Assembly: GCF_001865995.1 (NCBI RefSeq)
Contig: NZ_MLQQ01000035.1
Coordinates: 82,369-146,368, forward strand
Source of the DNA: Anaerobacillus arseniciselenatis
Lineage (GTDB): Bacteria; Bacillota; Bacilli; Bacillales; Anaerobacillaceae
Direction of reading: 5' to 3'
Length of the DNA stretch: 64,000 nucleotides
Position numbers and translations under genes: made by a program
Notes under the pieces: generated by a model
The model's input: the letters and a program-made list of their open reading frames with translations, nothing else
Told to the model about the DNA's origin: nothing
The model's database searches: none
Shown: positions 44,361 through 52,528 of the stretch, piece after piece
Position numbering within the stretch: the first letter of the stretch is position 1
Layout: every line of letters begins with the position of its first letter

Positions 44361-44789
44361 ATGTATAAAGTAAGCAACATTACTCTAATAAAAAAAATAG
44401 ATTATTGTGTATGGAATGTCGTTTTTCAAATGGACGGTGAACAGATGGAGTATACGACTGATTTTCTTTATTTAATAAAGGAGAAAAAGTGGGTGTTCAA
44501 TTCCTTAATTACACATGAGTTAACAAGTGTCGTGGAAGGAAATCAATGTATTTATTGTGGCGAAAATAAAATTGCTTGTTTTGTAGCGAGTAAAGACTAT
44601 CAAAAAATTAAAACGAATGTAGTAAAGAATAAACAGTTTTTAAAGGAAGTCACTGATGAGTTACGTCTCCCTATAGAAGAAATTTCTTCGGACTATTTAG
44701 TCGTAAACAATAAAGCTGAATGGGAGAAGCATGCAGAAGAAAATCGCTTTTATGGCAATCTCCTTCGCATAAAAAACAAAAACATGTAA
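44361..44789 (+). CDS. Hypothetical protein with CxxC motif
   Basis: An unrecognised soluble protein of 142 aa. It has a beta-rich N-terminal half (YCVWNVVFQMDGEQMEYTTD) and a central CIYCGENKIAC cluster (three Cys, one CxxC) that could hold a metal, followed by a Lys/Glu-rich helical C-terminus. ATG 44361 follows AAAGGTGGG; the frame is open upstream to 44280 without a ribosome-binding site. It sits between pheT and rnhC, where Bacillus subtilis has no gene. Confidence 0.65.
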   Translation: MYKVSNITLIKKIDYCVWNVVFQMDGEQMEYTTDFLYLIKEKKWVFNSLITHELTSVVEGNQCIYCGENKIACFVASKDYQKIKTNVVKNKQFLKEVTDELRLPIEEISSDYLVVNNKAEWEKHAEENRFYGNLLRIKNKNM

Positions 44790-44867
44790 ATCGAAAGAAT
44801 TTTAATACTTTTAACCGGGTAAGGTCGAATGCTAAAAATTAAAAATTAAAACCCTAAAACTCAAAGC

Positions 44868-45803
44868 TCAAAGTAACTTCTTTGCTTTTTCTGTATTAGC
44901 AAAATGTAATTTGCAAAATTGTGTTAACGAATCAACACCGTGTGTTTGAATAAGCTTTGCTGCTGCTTTATCAACATGTGATCCTGCCCCTTTGGGAATT
45001 TCGAACCCTACTTTTTCACTTAATTTGTCCATTTCTTTGACGAAAGCATAACGAGCAATAATGGATGCTGCTGCGACGGATAAGTGAACTGATTCTGCTT
45101 TTGTTTCAAAAAAAACATTTTTTTCTTGAACGACTTCCTTTTGATCTGCAATGTAACGGTAATAAGTGTCGCGTTCCACAAATTGATCAATTAAAATTCC
45201 GTCATACGGAGTTGTTCCGATTTTTTTCTTTAAATGAAGGAGAGCTTTATTATGTAAAATGGCTTTCATTTTTCCTTGGTTCATTCCTTTTGCTTGCAAG
45301 GAATTGTATTTTTCATTAGGGAGAACTAAAAGGCTGTACGGTATTGTTTGAATGAGATCTTTGGCAATTTTACAAATTTGATCATCCTTCATTCCTTTTG
45401 AATCTTTTACTCCAAGTTTACTTAAAGTAGAAAAGTTTTCTTTCGCAACAAAGGCAGCGACAACAGTGATCGGACCAAAATAGTCACCAGTACCTACTTC
45501 ATCCGACCCCAATAATGATAATTGCCCGTATTGAGCGGTGTTGCGTTCTTGTTTATTTGATGCATTATGTTTATTTTTTGTTTCCACTGTTTCGTTTGCG
45601 AACTTTTCCCAAATGGACGCTTCATCTTCGTAGTTTGCTCCTTGAAACAAAACTTTTCCCGATTTATATGCAGTAACTGAACAATTAAGAGGCTTAGCCG
45701 AAAAAACAGCTCCTGGCGGAAGCTTCGTTTGTAAGTCATCTGTATAAAACTCTTTCATTTTTATAATTAAACTACTTGTGACCTTTAATACTCGTTGCCC
45801 CAA
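44868..45803 (-). CDS. rnhC: Ribonuclease HIII
   Basis: Cleaves RNA in RNA-DNA hybrids; 311 aa. The N-terminal TBP-like substrate-binding extension (about 1-85, PPGAVFSAK and SGKVLFQGANYE) marks type HIII. The catalytic domain has GSDEVGTGDYFGP and an Asp in DGILIDQF. The start is TTG 45803 with AAAGGGG upstream, aligning with Bacillus RnhC; upstream in-frame codons come from an AT-rich repeat. It is divergent from zapA as in Bacillus. Confidence 0.94.
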   Translation of the reverse strand: MGQRVLKVTSSLIIKMKEFYTDDLQTKLPPGAVFSAKPLNCSVTAYKSGKVLFQGANYEDEASIWEKFANETVETKNKHNASNKQERNTAQYGQLSLLGSDEVGTGDYFGPITVVAAFVAKENFSTLSKLGVKDSKGMKDDQICKIAKDLIQTIPYSLLVLPNEKYNSLQAKGMNQGKMKAILHNKALLHLKKKIGTTPYDGILIDQFVERDTYYRYIADQKEVVQEKNVFFETKAESVHLSVAAASIIARYAFVKEMDKLSEKVGFEIPKGAGSHVDKAAAKLIQTHGVDSLTQFCKLHFANTEKAKKLL

Positions 45804-45817
45804 TGTGAAAAAACCCC

Positions 45818-45968
45818 TTTCGATATAATTTAAAATGTAAAATTTAAAATGTAAAATTAGTGCCAAACAATTTTTTAAATTATAAATTTTAAATTCTAAA
45901 TTACTTCCCCGAATTTACCTACAGTAAACTCAAAACTCTCCACTCAAAATTCAAAACTCAAAACTAGA
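45818..45968 (-). repeat. AT-rich repeat and family-4 half-element upstream of rnhC
   Basis: AATTTAAAATGTAAAATT-type units (45828-45905) followed by AAACTCAAAACT units (45926-45966), here without the complementary left arm. Together with the next entry it fills the roughly 570 bp gap between rnhC and zapA; no gene is seen in it. Confidence 0.6.
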
Positions 45969-46067
45969 CTCATTGTACCATTTTTTCTCAACTTTTCTCA
46001 ATTACTCATCATATATTTCCAATCACGACTGTTCGTGGTAAGATAGAAGGTAGGAATTTTTGAATTG

Positions 46068-46366
46068 TCGATAACCCAAGGCGCTTACGCTTTTCTATGT
46101 CTAGCTCCAGCGCCTAGCTTCTCGAGCGTTTCGGTCCATCAAGATTTGCCTATTCATGAGGGGAAATCGAAGAGGAGGCAAAACGTTGCTGGCCCTCCAA
46201 CGCTTGTCGAAGCTATTCAAGGCGCTTACGCTTTTCTATGTCTAGTTCCAGGCGCCAACGGCTCGACCACTTCAGTCCTCCCCTTACGGTCTAAAACCTG
46301 ACCGCTACGGGAAGGTCTTCCAGTGGTTGTCGCCGTTAGGCGGGCGCCTTACGCTTTTCTAATAAG
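46068..46366 (+). repeat. Mosaic of GCGCTTACGCTTTTC repeats before zapA
   Basis: CAAGGCGCTTACGCTTTTCTA occurs around 46077 and again around 46220 (written here as one short motif), each followed by TGTCTAG; a third variant CGGGCGCCTTACGCTTTTCTA is at 46340-46360. Between them are GC-rich palindromic stretches. It reads as open in one frame but looks non-coding. This type of dispersed repeat is widespread in Bacillus. Confidence 0.65.
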
Positions 46367-46376
46367 GAGGCTTATT

Positions 46377-46631
46377 GTGGGGGAAGAAAAAAGTAAACGG
46401 CGAACAACCGTAAAGATAAATGGTCAAAGCTATGTAATTTCAGGGCAAGCGGACGTCAGTCACATTAAGGAAGTGGCCAAATTTGTTGATGAGAAAATGA
46501 AGAAAATGAGAAATGTTAATCCTTATTTAGATAGTACTCAACTCGCTGTGTTGGCGGCAGTTAATATTAGTGATGAATACTTACGGTTAAAAAAACAGCA
46601 AGAAAGTATAAAGAAAGATGGGGAAAAATAA
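46377..46631 (+). CDS. zapA: Cell division protein ZapA
   Basis: An 84 aa FtsZ-ring-associated protein. The N-terminal domain (RRTTVKINGQSYVISG) and the C-terminal coiled coil (ISDEYLRLKKQQES) match ZapA. GTG 46377 follows AAGGAGG by 6 bp; the frame continues upstream only through repeat DNA. It is followed after 3 bp by cvpA, the usual Bacillus pair. Confidence 0.92.
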   Translation: MGEEKSKRRTTVKINGQSYVISGQADVSHIKEVAKFVDEKMKKMRNVNPYLDSTQLAVLAAVNISDEYLRLKKQQESIKKDGEK

Positions 46632-46634
46632 AAA

Positions 46635-47174
46635 ATGCTTAGCTTAATAATTTTAATTCTTTTAATTACTAGTTTTTTTGTTGGGTTTCGTAGAGGGTTT
46701 ATACTACAGTTAGTTCATTTGACTGGTTTTATTATTGCTTTTATTGTCGCTTATCTTTATCATGCAGAATTAGCGTATCATATTCGCCTTTGGATCCCGT
46801 ATCCACAGTTTCCTACCGATAATCCGGCGTTCATGTTGGTTGAAGGGTTTAACTTTGAAAATGTGTATTATACTGGGATTGCCTTTGCGATTTTATTTTT
46901 TGCAACAAAGATATTGTTGCAGATTATCGGCTCGATGTTTGACTTTTTAGCACATTTGCCAATTTTAAGTACGATTAATGGTTGGTTAGGTGGTATTCTT
47001 TGTTTTTTAGAAACGCTGCTTATTTTTGTTGTTCTGTTACATATTGCAGCGCTGTTACCGATTGAGTTCGTCCAAGATTTATTAAAAGAATCGTCTTTAG
47101 CAAAATTAATATTAGATTACACACCGATCTTATCTAATTATTTAAAAGAATTGTGGATTGAAAATCAATTATAA
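46635..47174 (+). CDS. cvpA: CvpA family membrane protein
   Basis: A 179 aa membrane protein with four predicted TM helices and the CvpA/colicin V production family start (FFVGFRRGFILQLVHLTGF). It lies 3 bp after zapA, in an operon, and upstream of polX as in Bacillus (yshB). Its role in Firmicutes is not defined. Confidence 0.88.
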   Translation: MLSLIILILLITSFFVGFRRGFILQLVHLTGFIIAFIVAYLYHAELAYHIRLWIPYPQFPTDNPAFMLVEGFNFENVYYTGIAFAILFFATKILLQIIGSMFDFLAHLPILSTINGWLGGILCFLETLLIFVVLLHIAALLPIEFVQDLLKESSLAKLILDYTPILSNYLKELWIENQL

Positions 47175-47176
47175 GT

Positions 47177-47400
47177 ATGAAGAGGCTGTCCTAAAACTAA
47201 GTGTCAGTCATCTCAGGCACTATAAATAGACGGGGCTGTCCCTAAGTGTCTGACACCAGGAAAAACTTACTTAATATAGACGTATACTTTTATTATCCGT
47301 CTATATTTGGTGCATGACGGTGTTGGACTTTTTTTAGGGACAGCCTCTCTAAGTATAGTATTTGTTTGGGGTGAACTAAAACTTATAGGACAGCCTCTTT
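47177..47400 (+). repeat. Nested GTGTCAGACAC elements (family 2)
   Basis: An outer GAGGCTGTCCTA (47180) pairs with TAGGACAGCCTC (about 47386-47397). Inside is a complete second copy with arms GGGGCTGTCCCTA / TAGGGACAGCC (47223-47346), GTGTCTGACACC and a central ATAGACG / CGTCTAT stem. This looks like one element inserted in another. Confidence 0.75.
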
Positions 47401-47438
47401 CAATGGTTGAAAGTTGATTTCTAGGAGGGAAACTAGGT

Positions 47439-47531
47439 ATGATAACTATGGATGTAAATAAGAGGTTAACAAGAATTATGTATATTAGAAAAGCAAACAA
47501 TGAATTTTATTTCCTAACTGAAGCTAATTGA
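47439..47531 (+). CDS. Possible 30 aa leader ORF
   Basis: A very short ORF with a strong GGAGGG ribosome-binding site, ending 38 bp before the polX start. The peptide is basic and has no recognised features. It may be a chance ORF or a translated leader; I cannot tell. Confidence 0.25.
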   Translation: MITMDVNKRLTRIMYIRKANNEFYFLTEAN

Positions 47532-47569
47532 AAATTCGATTGTCGGCACTGCAAGAAGGGATGATTTTT

Positions 47570-49288
47570 TTGAATAAAAAACAAATAATTCAAGCGTTAG
47601 AAACGATTGCAATATATATGGAAATAAAAGGTGAAAATAGTTTTAAAGTATCCGCCTACAGAAAGGCTGCTCAAGCTTTAGAGTTAGATGAAAGAACGAT
47701 GGAGCAAATTGAAGATCCTTCTAAGTTGAAAGGGATTGGAAAAGGAACAGCGACCGTAATTGAGCAACTAAAAAATGAAGGTAAATCAAGCTTACTTGAT
47801 GAGTTGAAAGAAGAGTTACCAGAGGGACTAATCCCATTATTAAAACTTCCAGGCCTTGGCGAAAAGAAGATTGGTAAGATTTACCAACAACTTGAAGTTG
47901 TTGATATCGAATCGCTTAAGCAAGCATGTTTGGATGAAAAAGTTCAAGTTCTTGCAGGTTTCGGGAAAAAGACAGAAGAAAAAATAATAGCTTCGATTGA
48001 AGAGTTCGGAAAACAGCCTGAGCGCTTACCAATCGCCCAAGTTTTACCTGTAGCTAATAAGATTGAAGCTAATTTAAGCAACATTAATGAAATTATTCGG
48101 TTTAGCCGTGCTGGTAGCTTACGCAGGTTAAGAGAAACCGTCAAAGACTTAGATTATATTATTGCAACGAATGAGCCAGAAAAAGTTCGCGATGCACTTT
48201 TGAAATTTGCAAATGTCGGAGAAATTATCGCTAGTGGAGATACGAAAGTTTCGTTAGTATTACAGTTAGCAGAATTTCGGATTTCCATCGATTTCCGGCT
48301 CGTTAAAGATGCCGAGTTTGCGACAGCGCTCCACCATTTTACAGGTTCTAAAGATCATAACGTTCAAATGCGACAATTAGCAAAAGATCGTGGAGAAAAA
48401 ATTAGTGAATACGGAGTAGAAGACGTTGAAACAGGAAAAATAACTACGTTTGCTTCAGAGGAAGAATTTTTCCGACATTTTGGTCTTCACTTTATTCCAC
48501 CTGAGGTTCGCGAAGGTGATGGGGAAATCGAAGCTTGGCAAACAGAAAATGAGCTGATATCGATCAATGATATTCGTGGTGATATGCATATGCATTCAAC
48601 ATGGAGTGATGGTGCCCATTCGATTGAAGAAATGGTAGAAGCCGCGAGAAAAAAAGGGTATTCATATATTGCAATTACCGACCATTCGAAATATTTAAAA
48701 GTAGCGAATGGATTGACCGTTAAACGACTTCGCGAGCAACACCAAAAAATTGCAAAGCTAAATGAACAGTGGGATGACTTTACGATTTTCACAGGAATTG
48801 AAATGGATATTTTACCAGATGGTACGCTTGATTATGATGATGAAGTAATTTCTGACGTCGACTTTGTGATTGCATCGATTCACTCTTCTTTTTCTCAAGA
48901 TAGAGAGACGATTATGAATCGTCTAAAAAACGCCTTAAAAAACCAACACGTGGACTTAATTGCTCATCCGACAGGTAGGCTTATTGGTCGTAGAGCAGGC
49001 TATGATGTTGATGTTGATTTACTTATTGACTTAGCTAGTGAATCAAACACAGCGCTAGAGTTAAACGCGAACCCGCATCGCCTTGACCTTGCGCCACATT
49101 GGTTGAAAAAAGCGCAACAAAAAGACGTTAAAATAATGATCAATACCGATGCTCACAACGAAGAAATGCTAGATGATATGGAAATTGGGATTGCGAGTGC
49201 GAGAAAAGGTTGGATTAAAAAAGACACGGTCATTAATAGTTGGTCACAACAACAAGTAGTTCGTTATTTGAACCGAAAAGATAAGTAA
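47570..49288 (+). CDS. polX: DNA polymerase/3'-5' exonuclease PolX
   Basis: Family X repair polymerase with a C-terminal PHP exonuclease/AP-endonuclease domain; 572 aa. The N-terminal HhH domains (KLKGIGKGTA, PGLGEKKIGKIYQ), the polymerase site GSLRRLRETVKDLDYI, and the PHP domain from about 335 (MHMHSTWSDG, ITDHS, GIEMDI, HPTGRLIG, NTDAH) are all present. The start is TTG 47570, 9 bp after AAGAAGGG. mutS2 follows after 12 bp in an operon. Confidence 0.95.
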   Translation: MNKKQIIQALETIAIYMEIKGENSFKVSAYRKAAQALELDERTMEQIEDPSKLKGIGKGTATVIEQLKNEGKSSLLDELKEELPEGLIPLLKLPGLGEKKIGKIYQQLEVVDIESLKQACLDEKVQVLAGFGKKTEEKIIASIEEFGKQPERLPIAQVLPVANKIEANLSNINEIIRFSRAGSLRRLRETVKDLDYIIATNEPEKVRDALLKFANVGEIIASGDTKVSLVLQLAEFRISIDFRLVKDAEFATALHHFTGSKDHNVQMRQLAKDRGEKISEYGVEDVETGKITTFASEEEFFRHFGLHFIPPEVREGDGEIEAWQTENELISINDIRGDMHMHSTWSDGAHSIEEMVEAARKKGYSYIAITDHSKYLKVANGLTVKRLREQHQKIAKLNEQWDDFTIFTGIEMDILPDGTLDYDDEVISDVDFVIASIHSSFSQDRETIMNRLKNALKNQHVDLIAHPTGRLIGRRAGYDVDVDLLIDLASESNTALELNANPHRLDLAPHWLKKAQQKDVKIMINTDAHNEEMLDDMEIGIASARKGWIKKDTVINSWSQQQVVRYLNRKDK

Positions 49289-49300
49289 GGAGTGGGTCCA

Positions 49301-51655
49301 TTGTTACAGCGAGTTCATCGTCTCTTAGAGTACGATAAAATGAAAGAGCAGCTTATAGAACACGTAAGTTCATCACTTGGAAAGAAAAAAATTGAAGAGC
49401 TTACGCCGTTGGTTAATATAGATGAAATTCAACATGCGCAAAACTCAACGTTTGAAGGAGCGAAAGTGCTGCGGTTAAAAGGACAAGCCCCACTCGGTGG
49501 AATTCGTAATATTACGGCAAGTGTAAAACGTGCACAAATTGGCGGTATGTTAAATGAGGGCGAGTTACTAGAAGTTGCGAGTACGATATACGGAGGAAGA
49601 AGATTTAAGAAGTTTATTGAAGACATGATTGAAGATGAAGTAGAACTTCCAATTTTACAACAATTAGTAAACTTAATTACTCCACTTACGGATGTTGAGC
49701 GCGAAATTAAAATGTGTATCGACGATAACGGTCATATGTTAGATTCAGCTAGTCCTACTTTACGAACGATCCGTCATCAAATTAAAAGTCACGAAGCCTC
49801 GATTCGTTCTAAGTTAGAGAGCATCATTCGCTCCTCTAGCAATCAAAAAATGCTGTCTGATTCGATTATTACAATCCGAAATGAACGTTACGTAATTCCG
49901 GTAAAACAAGAGTATCGTAGCAACTTTGGTGGACTGATCCACGACCAATCGGCTTCAGGGGCAACGTTATTTATTGAACCGCAAGCAGTTGTGTCGATTA
50001 ATAACCAATTAAGAGAAGTACGAATGAAAGAAAAGCAAGAGGTTGAAAAGATTTTACACGAGCTTTCCGCAAAAGTTTCTGAAGTAAGTGAAGAGCTACT
50101 CGAAAATGTTAAAACACTTGCTGAAATTGACTTTATTTTTGCGAAAGCTTTATATTCCAAAGCGATAAAAGCTTCTCAGCCTAAATTGAATGATGAAGGT
50201 TTTATTAAAATGAAAAAAGCACGTCATCCTCTTATTCCACACGAGGAAATCGTTCCAATCGATGTTGAATTAGGGAAGACATACAGTTCGATAATTATTA
50301 CTGGTCCGAACACGGGTGGTAAAACCGTCACATTAAAAACGACCGGGTTACTTACGTTGATGATGCAATCTGGTTTACACGTTCCTTGTGAAGAAGGATC
50401 AGAAATGGCGGTATTCCAATCGATTTTTGCTGATATTGGCGATGAGCAATCGATTGAACAAAATTTAAGTACATTCTCGTCTCACATGACAAACATTATT
50501 GATATTATAGATAAAGTAGATCACGAAAGTCTCGTTCTTTTTGATGAGTTAGGGGCAGGTACGGACCCAACAGAAGGGGCGGCATTAGCGATTTCGATTT
50601 TAGATGATGTGTATCAGCGTGGAGCTAGAATCATTGCAACGACTCACTACAGTGAATTGAAAGCTTATGCCTACAATCGACCTGGTGCAATTAATGCTAG
50701 TGTAGAATTTGATGTTGAAACGTTAAGCCCTACGTACCGCCTTTTAATTGGTGTTCCGGGAAGAAGTAACGCTTTTGCGATCTCAGAACGATTAGGATTA
50801 AATAAAGAAATTATTGATAAAGCGAAAGAACAAATCTCTACGGAAACGAACAAAGTAGAAAATATGATTTCTTCACTAGAAACAAGTCAAAAAGCAGCAG
50901 AAAAAGAATTGGAAGAAGCTCAAAAGGTCCGAGATAATGCAGAAGCATTGCGGAAAGAGTTAGAGGACCAATTTTCGGCATTTGAGATGGAAAAAGAAAA
51001 GCTTTTAGAAGAAGCAGAAAAGAAAGCTCATGATGCTGTTGAAACTGCGAAAGAAGAAGCAGAATTTATTATTGAAGAATTAAGGGAACTTCAAAAAGAA
51101 GCAAACGTTGTAAAAGAGCATCAGCTCATTGATGCAAAAAAACGTCTCGAAGAACAACAGCCTAAATTAAAAGAGAAAAAGAAGAAGCCTTCTGTGAAGA
51201 AGGTATCAAAAGAGCTAATGCCTGGTGATGAAGTAAGAGTGCTTTCATTCGGTCAAAAAGGTCATATCGTTGAAAAAATATCAGATAAAGAATTTCAAGT
51301 GCAAATCGGGATTATGAAAATGAAAGTACAAATTGATGATCTCGAGCTACTTGATCGACCGAAACAAATCGAGAAAAAGCCGATGGCAACGGTTCGAGGA
51401 TCGAATCATCATGTTAAGCCTGAACTCGATCTTCGTGGCGAGCGCTTTGAAGATGCGATGCTTCGTGTTGAAAAATATTTAGATGATGCCTTATTGGCAG
51501 GATACAGCCAAGTGTCGATTATTCACGGTAAAGGAACTGGAGCCTTAAGAAAAGGAGTGCTCCAATTATTAAAATCCCACCCACAAATAAAAAATTCAAA
51601 GATGGCCGCAATGAACGAAGGTGGATTCGGTAATACAATCGTACAATTTAAGTAA
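49301..51655 (+). CDS. mutS2: Endonuclease MutS2 / ribosome-rescue RqcU
   Basis: A MutS-like ATPase of 784 aa. MutS core, clamp and lever regions precede Walker [10 protein letters not shown] and Walker [14 protein letters not shown]; then come a long Glu/Lys coiled coil (about 515-630), a KOW-like domain and the C-terminal Smr domain ([11 protein letters not shown] ... [11 protein letters not shown]). In Bacillus it acts on stalled, collided ribosomes and in recombination control. TTG 49301 is 8 bp after AAGGAG; the in-frame GTG 49292 overlaps the ribosome-binding site. Confidence 0.95.
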   Translation: MLQRVHRLLEYDKMKEQLIEHVSSSLGKKKIEELTPLVNIDEIQHAQNSTFEGAKVLRLKGQAPLGGIRNITASVKRAQIGGMLNEGELLEVASTIYGGRRFKKFIEDMIEDEVELPILQQLVNLITPLTDVEREIKMCIDDNGHMLDSASPTLRTIRHQIKSHEASIRSKLESIIRSSSNQKMLSDSIITIRNERYVIPVKQEYRSNFGGLIHDQSASGATLFIEPQAVVSINNQLREVRMKEKQEVEKILHELSAKVSEVSEELLENVKTLAEIDFIFAKALYSKAIKASQPKLNDEGFIKMKKARHPLIPHEEIVPIDVELGKTYSSIIITGPNTGGKTVTLKTTGLLTLMMQSGLHVPCEEGSEMAVFQSIFADIGDEQSIEQNLSTFSSHMTNIIDIIDKVDHESLVLFDELGAGTDPTEGAALAISILDDVYQRGARIIATTHYSELKAYAYNRPGAINASVEFDVETLSPTYRLLIGVPGRSNAFAISERLGLNKEIIDKAKEQISTETNKVENMISSLETSQKAAEKELEEAQKVRDNAEALRKELEDQFSAFEMEKEKLLEEAEKKAHDAVETAKEEAEFIIEELRELQKEANVVKEHQLIDAKKRLEEQQPKLKEKKKKPSVKKVSKELMPGDEVRVLSFGQKGHIVEKISDKEFQVQIGIMKMKVQIDDLELLDRPKQIEKKPMATVRGSNHHVKPELDLRGERFEDAMLRVEKYLDDALLAGYSQVSIIHGKGTGALRKGVLQLLKSHPQIKNSKMAAMNEGGFGNTIVQFK

Positions 51656-51671
51656 TAGGAGGTGAGAACCG

Positions 51672-52085
51672 ATGGAGCAGTTATTTGAAATTGACTTTGT
51701 GTACACAGCAGCTTCATTTAGTGTTGCCGTATTAGCGATGGTTGTCTTTTTGGCTATTTTTGAAACGGTCACAAAGTATAACAATTGGCAAGAAATAAAA
51801 AAAGGGAACATTTCAGTTGCGCTTGCCACTGGTGGGAAAATCTTTGGGGTTGCCAATATTTTTCGGTTTTCTATTCAACATAATGATTCGATTTTAACGA
51901 TGTTAATCTGGGGATCATTTGGGTTTTCTCTACTTTTATTTGCTTATTTTATTTTTGAATTTTTAACACCACGTTTTAAAGTAGACAGTGAAATAGCTAA
52001 AGATAACCGCGCTGTCGGTTTCATTTCCTTTATTATTTCAGTAGGGCTTTCATTTGTTATTGGCGCAGGTATTATTAAGAATTAG
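51672..52085 (+). CDS. yshE: DUF350 membrane protein YshE
   Basis: A 137 aa membrane protein with four predicted TM helices and the DUF350 pattern (NISVALATGGKIFGVANIF, AVGFISFIISVGLSFVIG). AGGAGGTGAGAA precedes the ATG, 16 bp after mutS2. It matches the Bacillus order polX-mutS2-yshE-lcfA. Function unknown. Confidence 0.9.
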   Translation: MEQLFEIDFVYTAASFSVAVLAMVVFLAIFETVTKYNNWQEIKKGNISVALATGGKIFGVANIFRFSIQHNDSILTMLIWGSFGFSLLLFAYFIFEFLTPRFKVDSEIAKDNRAVGFISFIISVGLSFVIGAGIIKN

Positions 52086-52103
52086 AAATGGAGCGGTATA
52101 AAC

Positions 52104-52187
52104 TTGGAAACGCTTTGGAAAGTTTTATTCATCTTTTGTGCGGTCTTTATGATCGCTGGAGTTATTTATTTATTTTTTATAGCATGA
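52104..52187 (+). CDS. Possible 27 aa single-TM protein
   Basis: A TTG-initiated ORF 18 bp after yshE with GGAGCGG upstream. The peptide is almost wholly hydrophobic after residue 6 (VLFIFCAVFMIAGVIYLFF), as expected for a tiny membrane protein. It ends where the TTGGTTAG repeat begins. Coding is plausible but not proven. Confidence 0.35.
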   Translation: METLWKVLFIFCAVFMIAGVIYLFFIA

Positions 52188-52400
52188 TTGGTTAGTTGGT
52201 TTGTTGGTTAGTCGCTAGTTGGTTAGAAAAGCCCCAGAATTTTATATATAAATGGTGAAGCTACAAAAACTCATGGGGATTTGTATGAAAGAAAAAGGCG
52301 GATGATTTCGTGAACGAGCCTCTGAGATTCGTTAGAAGGTCACAGAGAAGTGAAGGAAATCATTCGCCTTTTTCCCTATTAGATGGTGCTGGATACTTTT
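52188..52400 (+). repeat. Composite repeat with family-1 hairpin (copy I)
   Basis: A TTGGTTAG tract (52188-52226), the linker ATAAATGGTGAAGC, then a hairpin with arms 52292-52309 and 52356-52373 (18 bp with one G-T wobble). The loop is nearly identical to copies A and C. It fills the yshE-lcfA gap. Confidence 0.85.
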
Positions 52401-52445
52401 TATTTAATTTAAAAATTCAAAATATTATAAAAACATATTTATTTT

Positions 52446-52459
52446 TGCAACCGCATACA
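52446..52459 (+). promoter_or_regulatory. Weak cre-like site before the first acyl-CoA ligase
   Basis: TGCAACCGCATACA matches the cre consensus at 12 of 14 positions. It lies at the same relative place as the consensus cre before the second ligase, which supports it. Confidence 0.35.
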
Positions 52460-52528
52460 TTACAATGTAAATAGAGGAGAATGCCATTGTTTAGAAAGGA
52501 GATGAAAATAAAAAGGAGGAGATTGTGA

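Noticed and set aside
46065..46301. A 78-codon open frame upstream of zapA
   Set aside because: It runs through the GCGCTTACGCTTTTC repeat mosaic, lacks a ribosome-binding site and encodes the repeat twice (GAYAFLCL), so it is not a gene.
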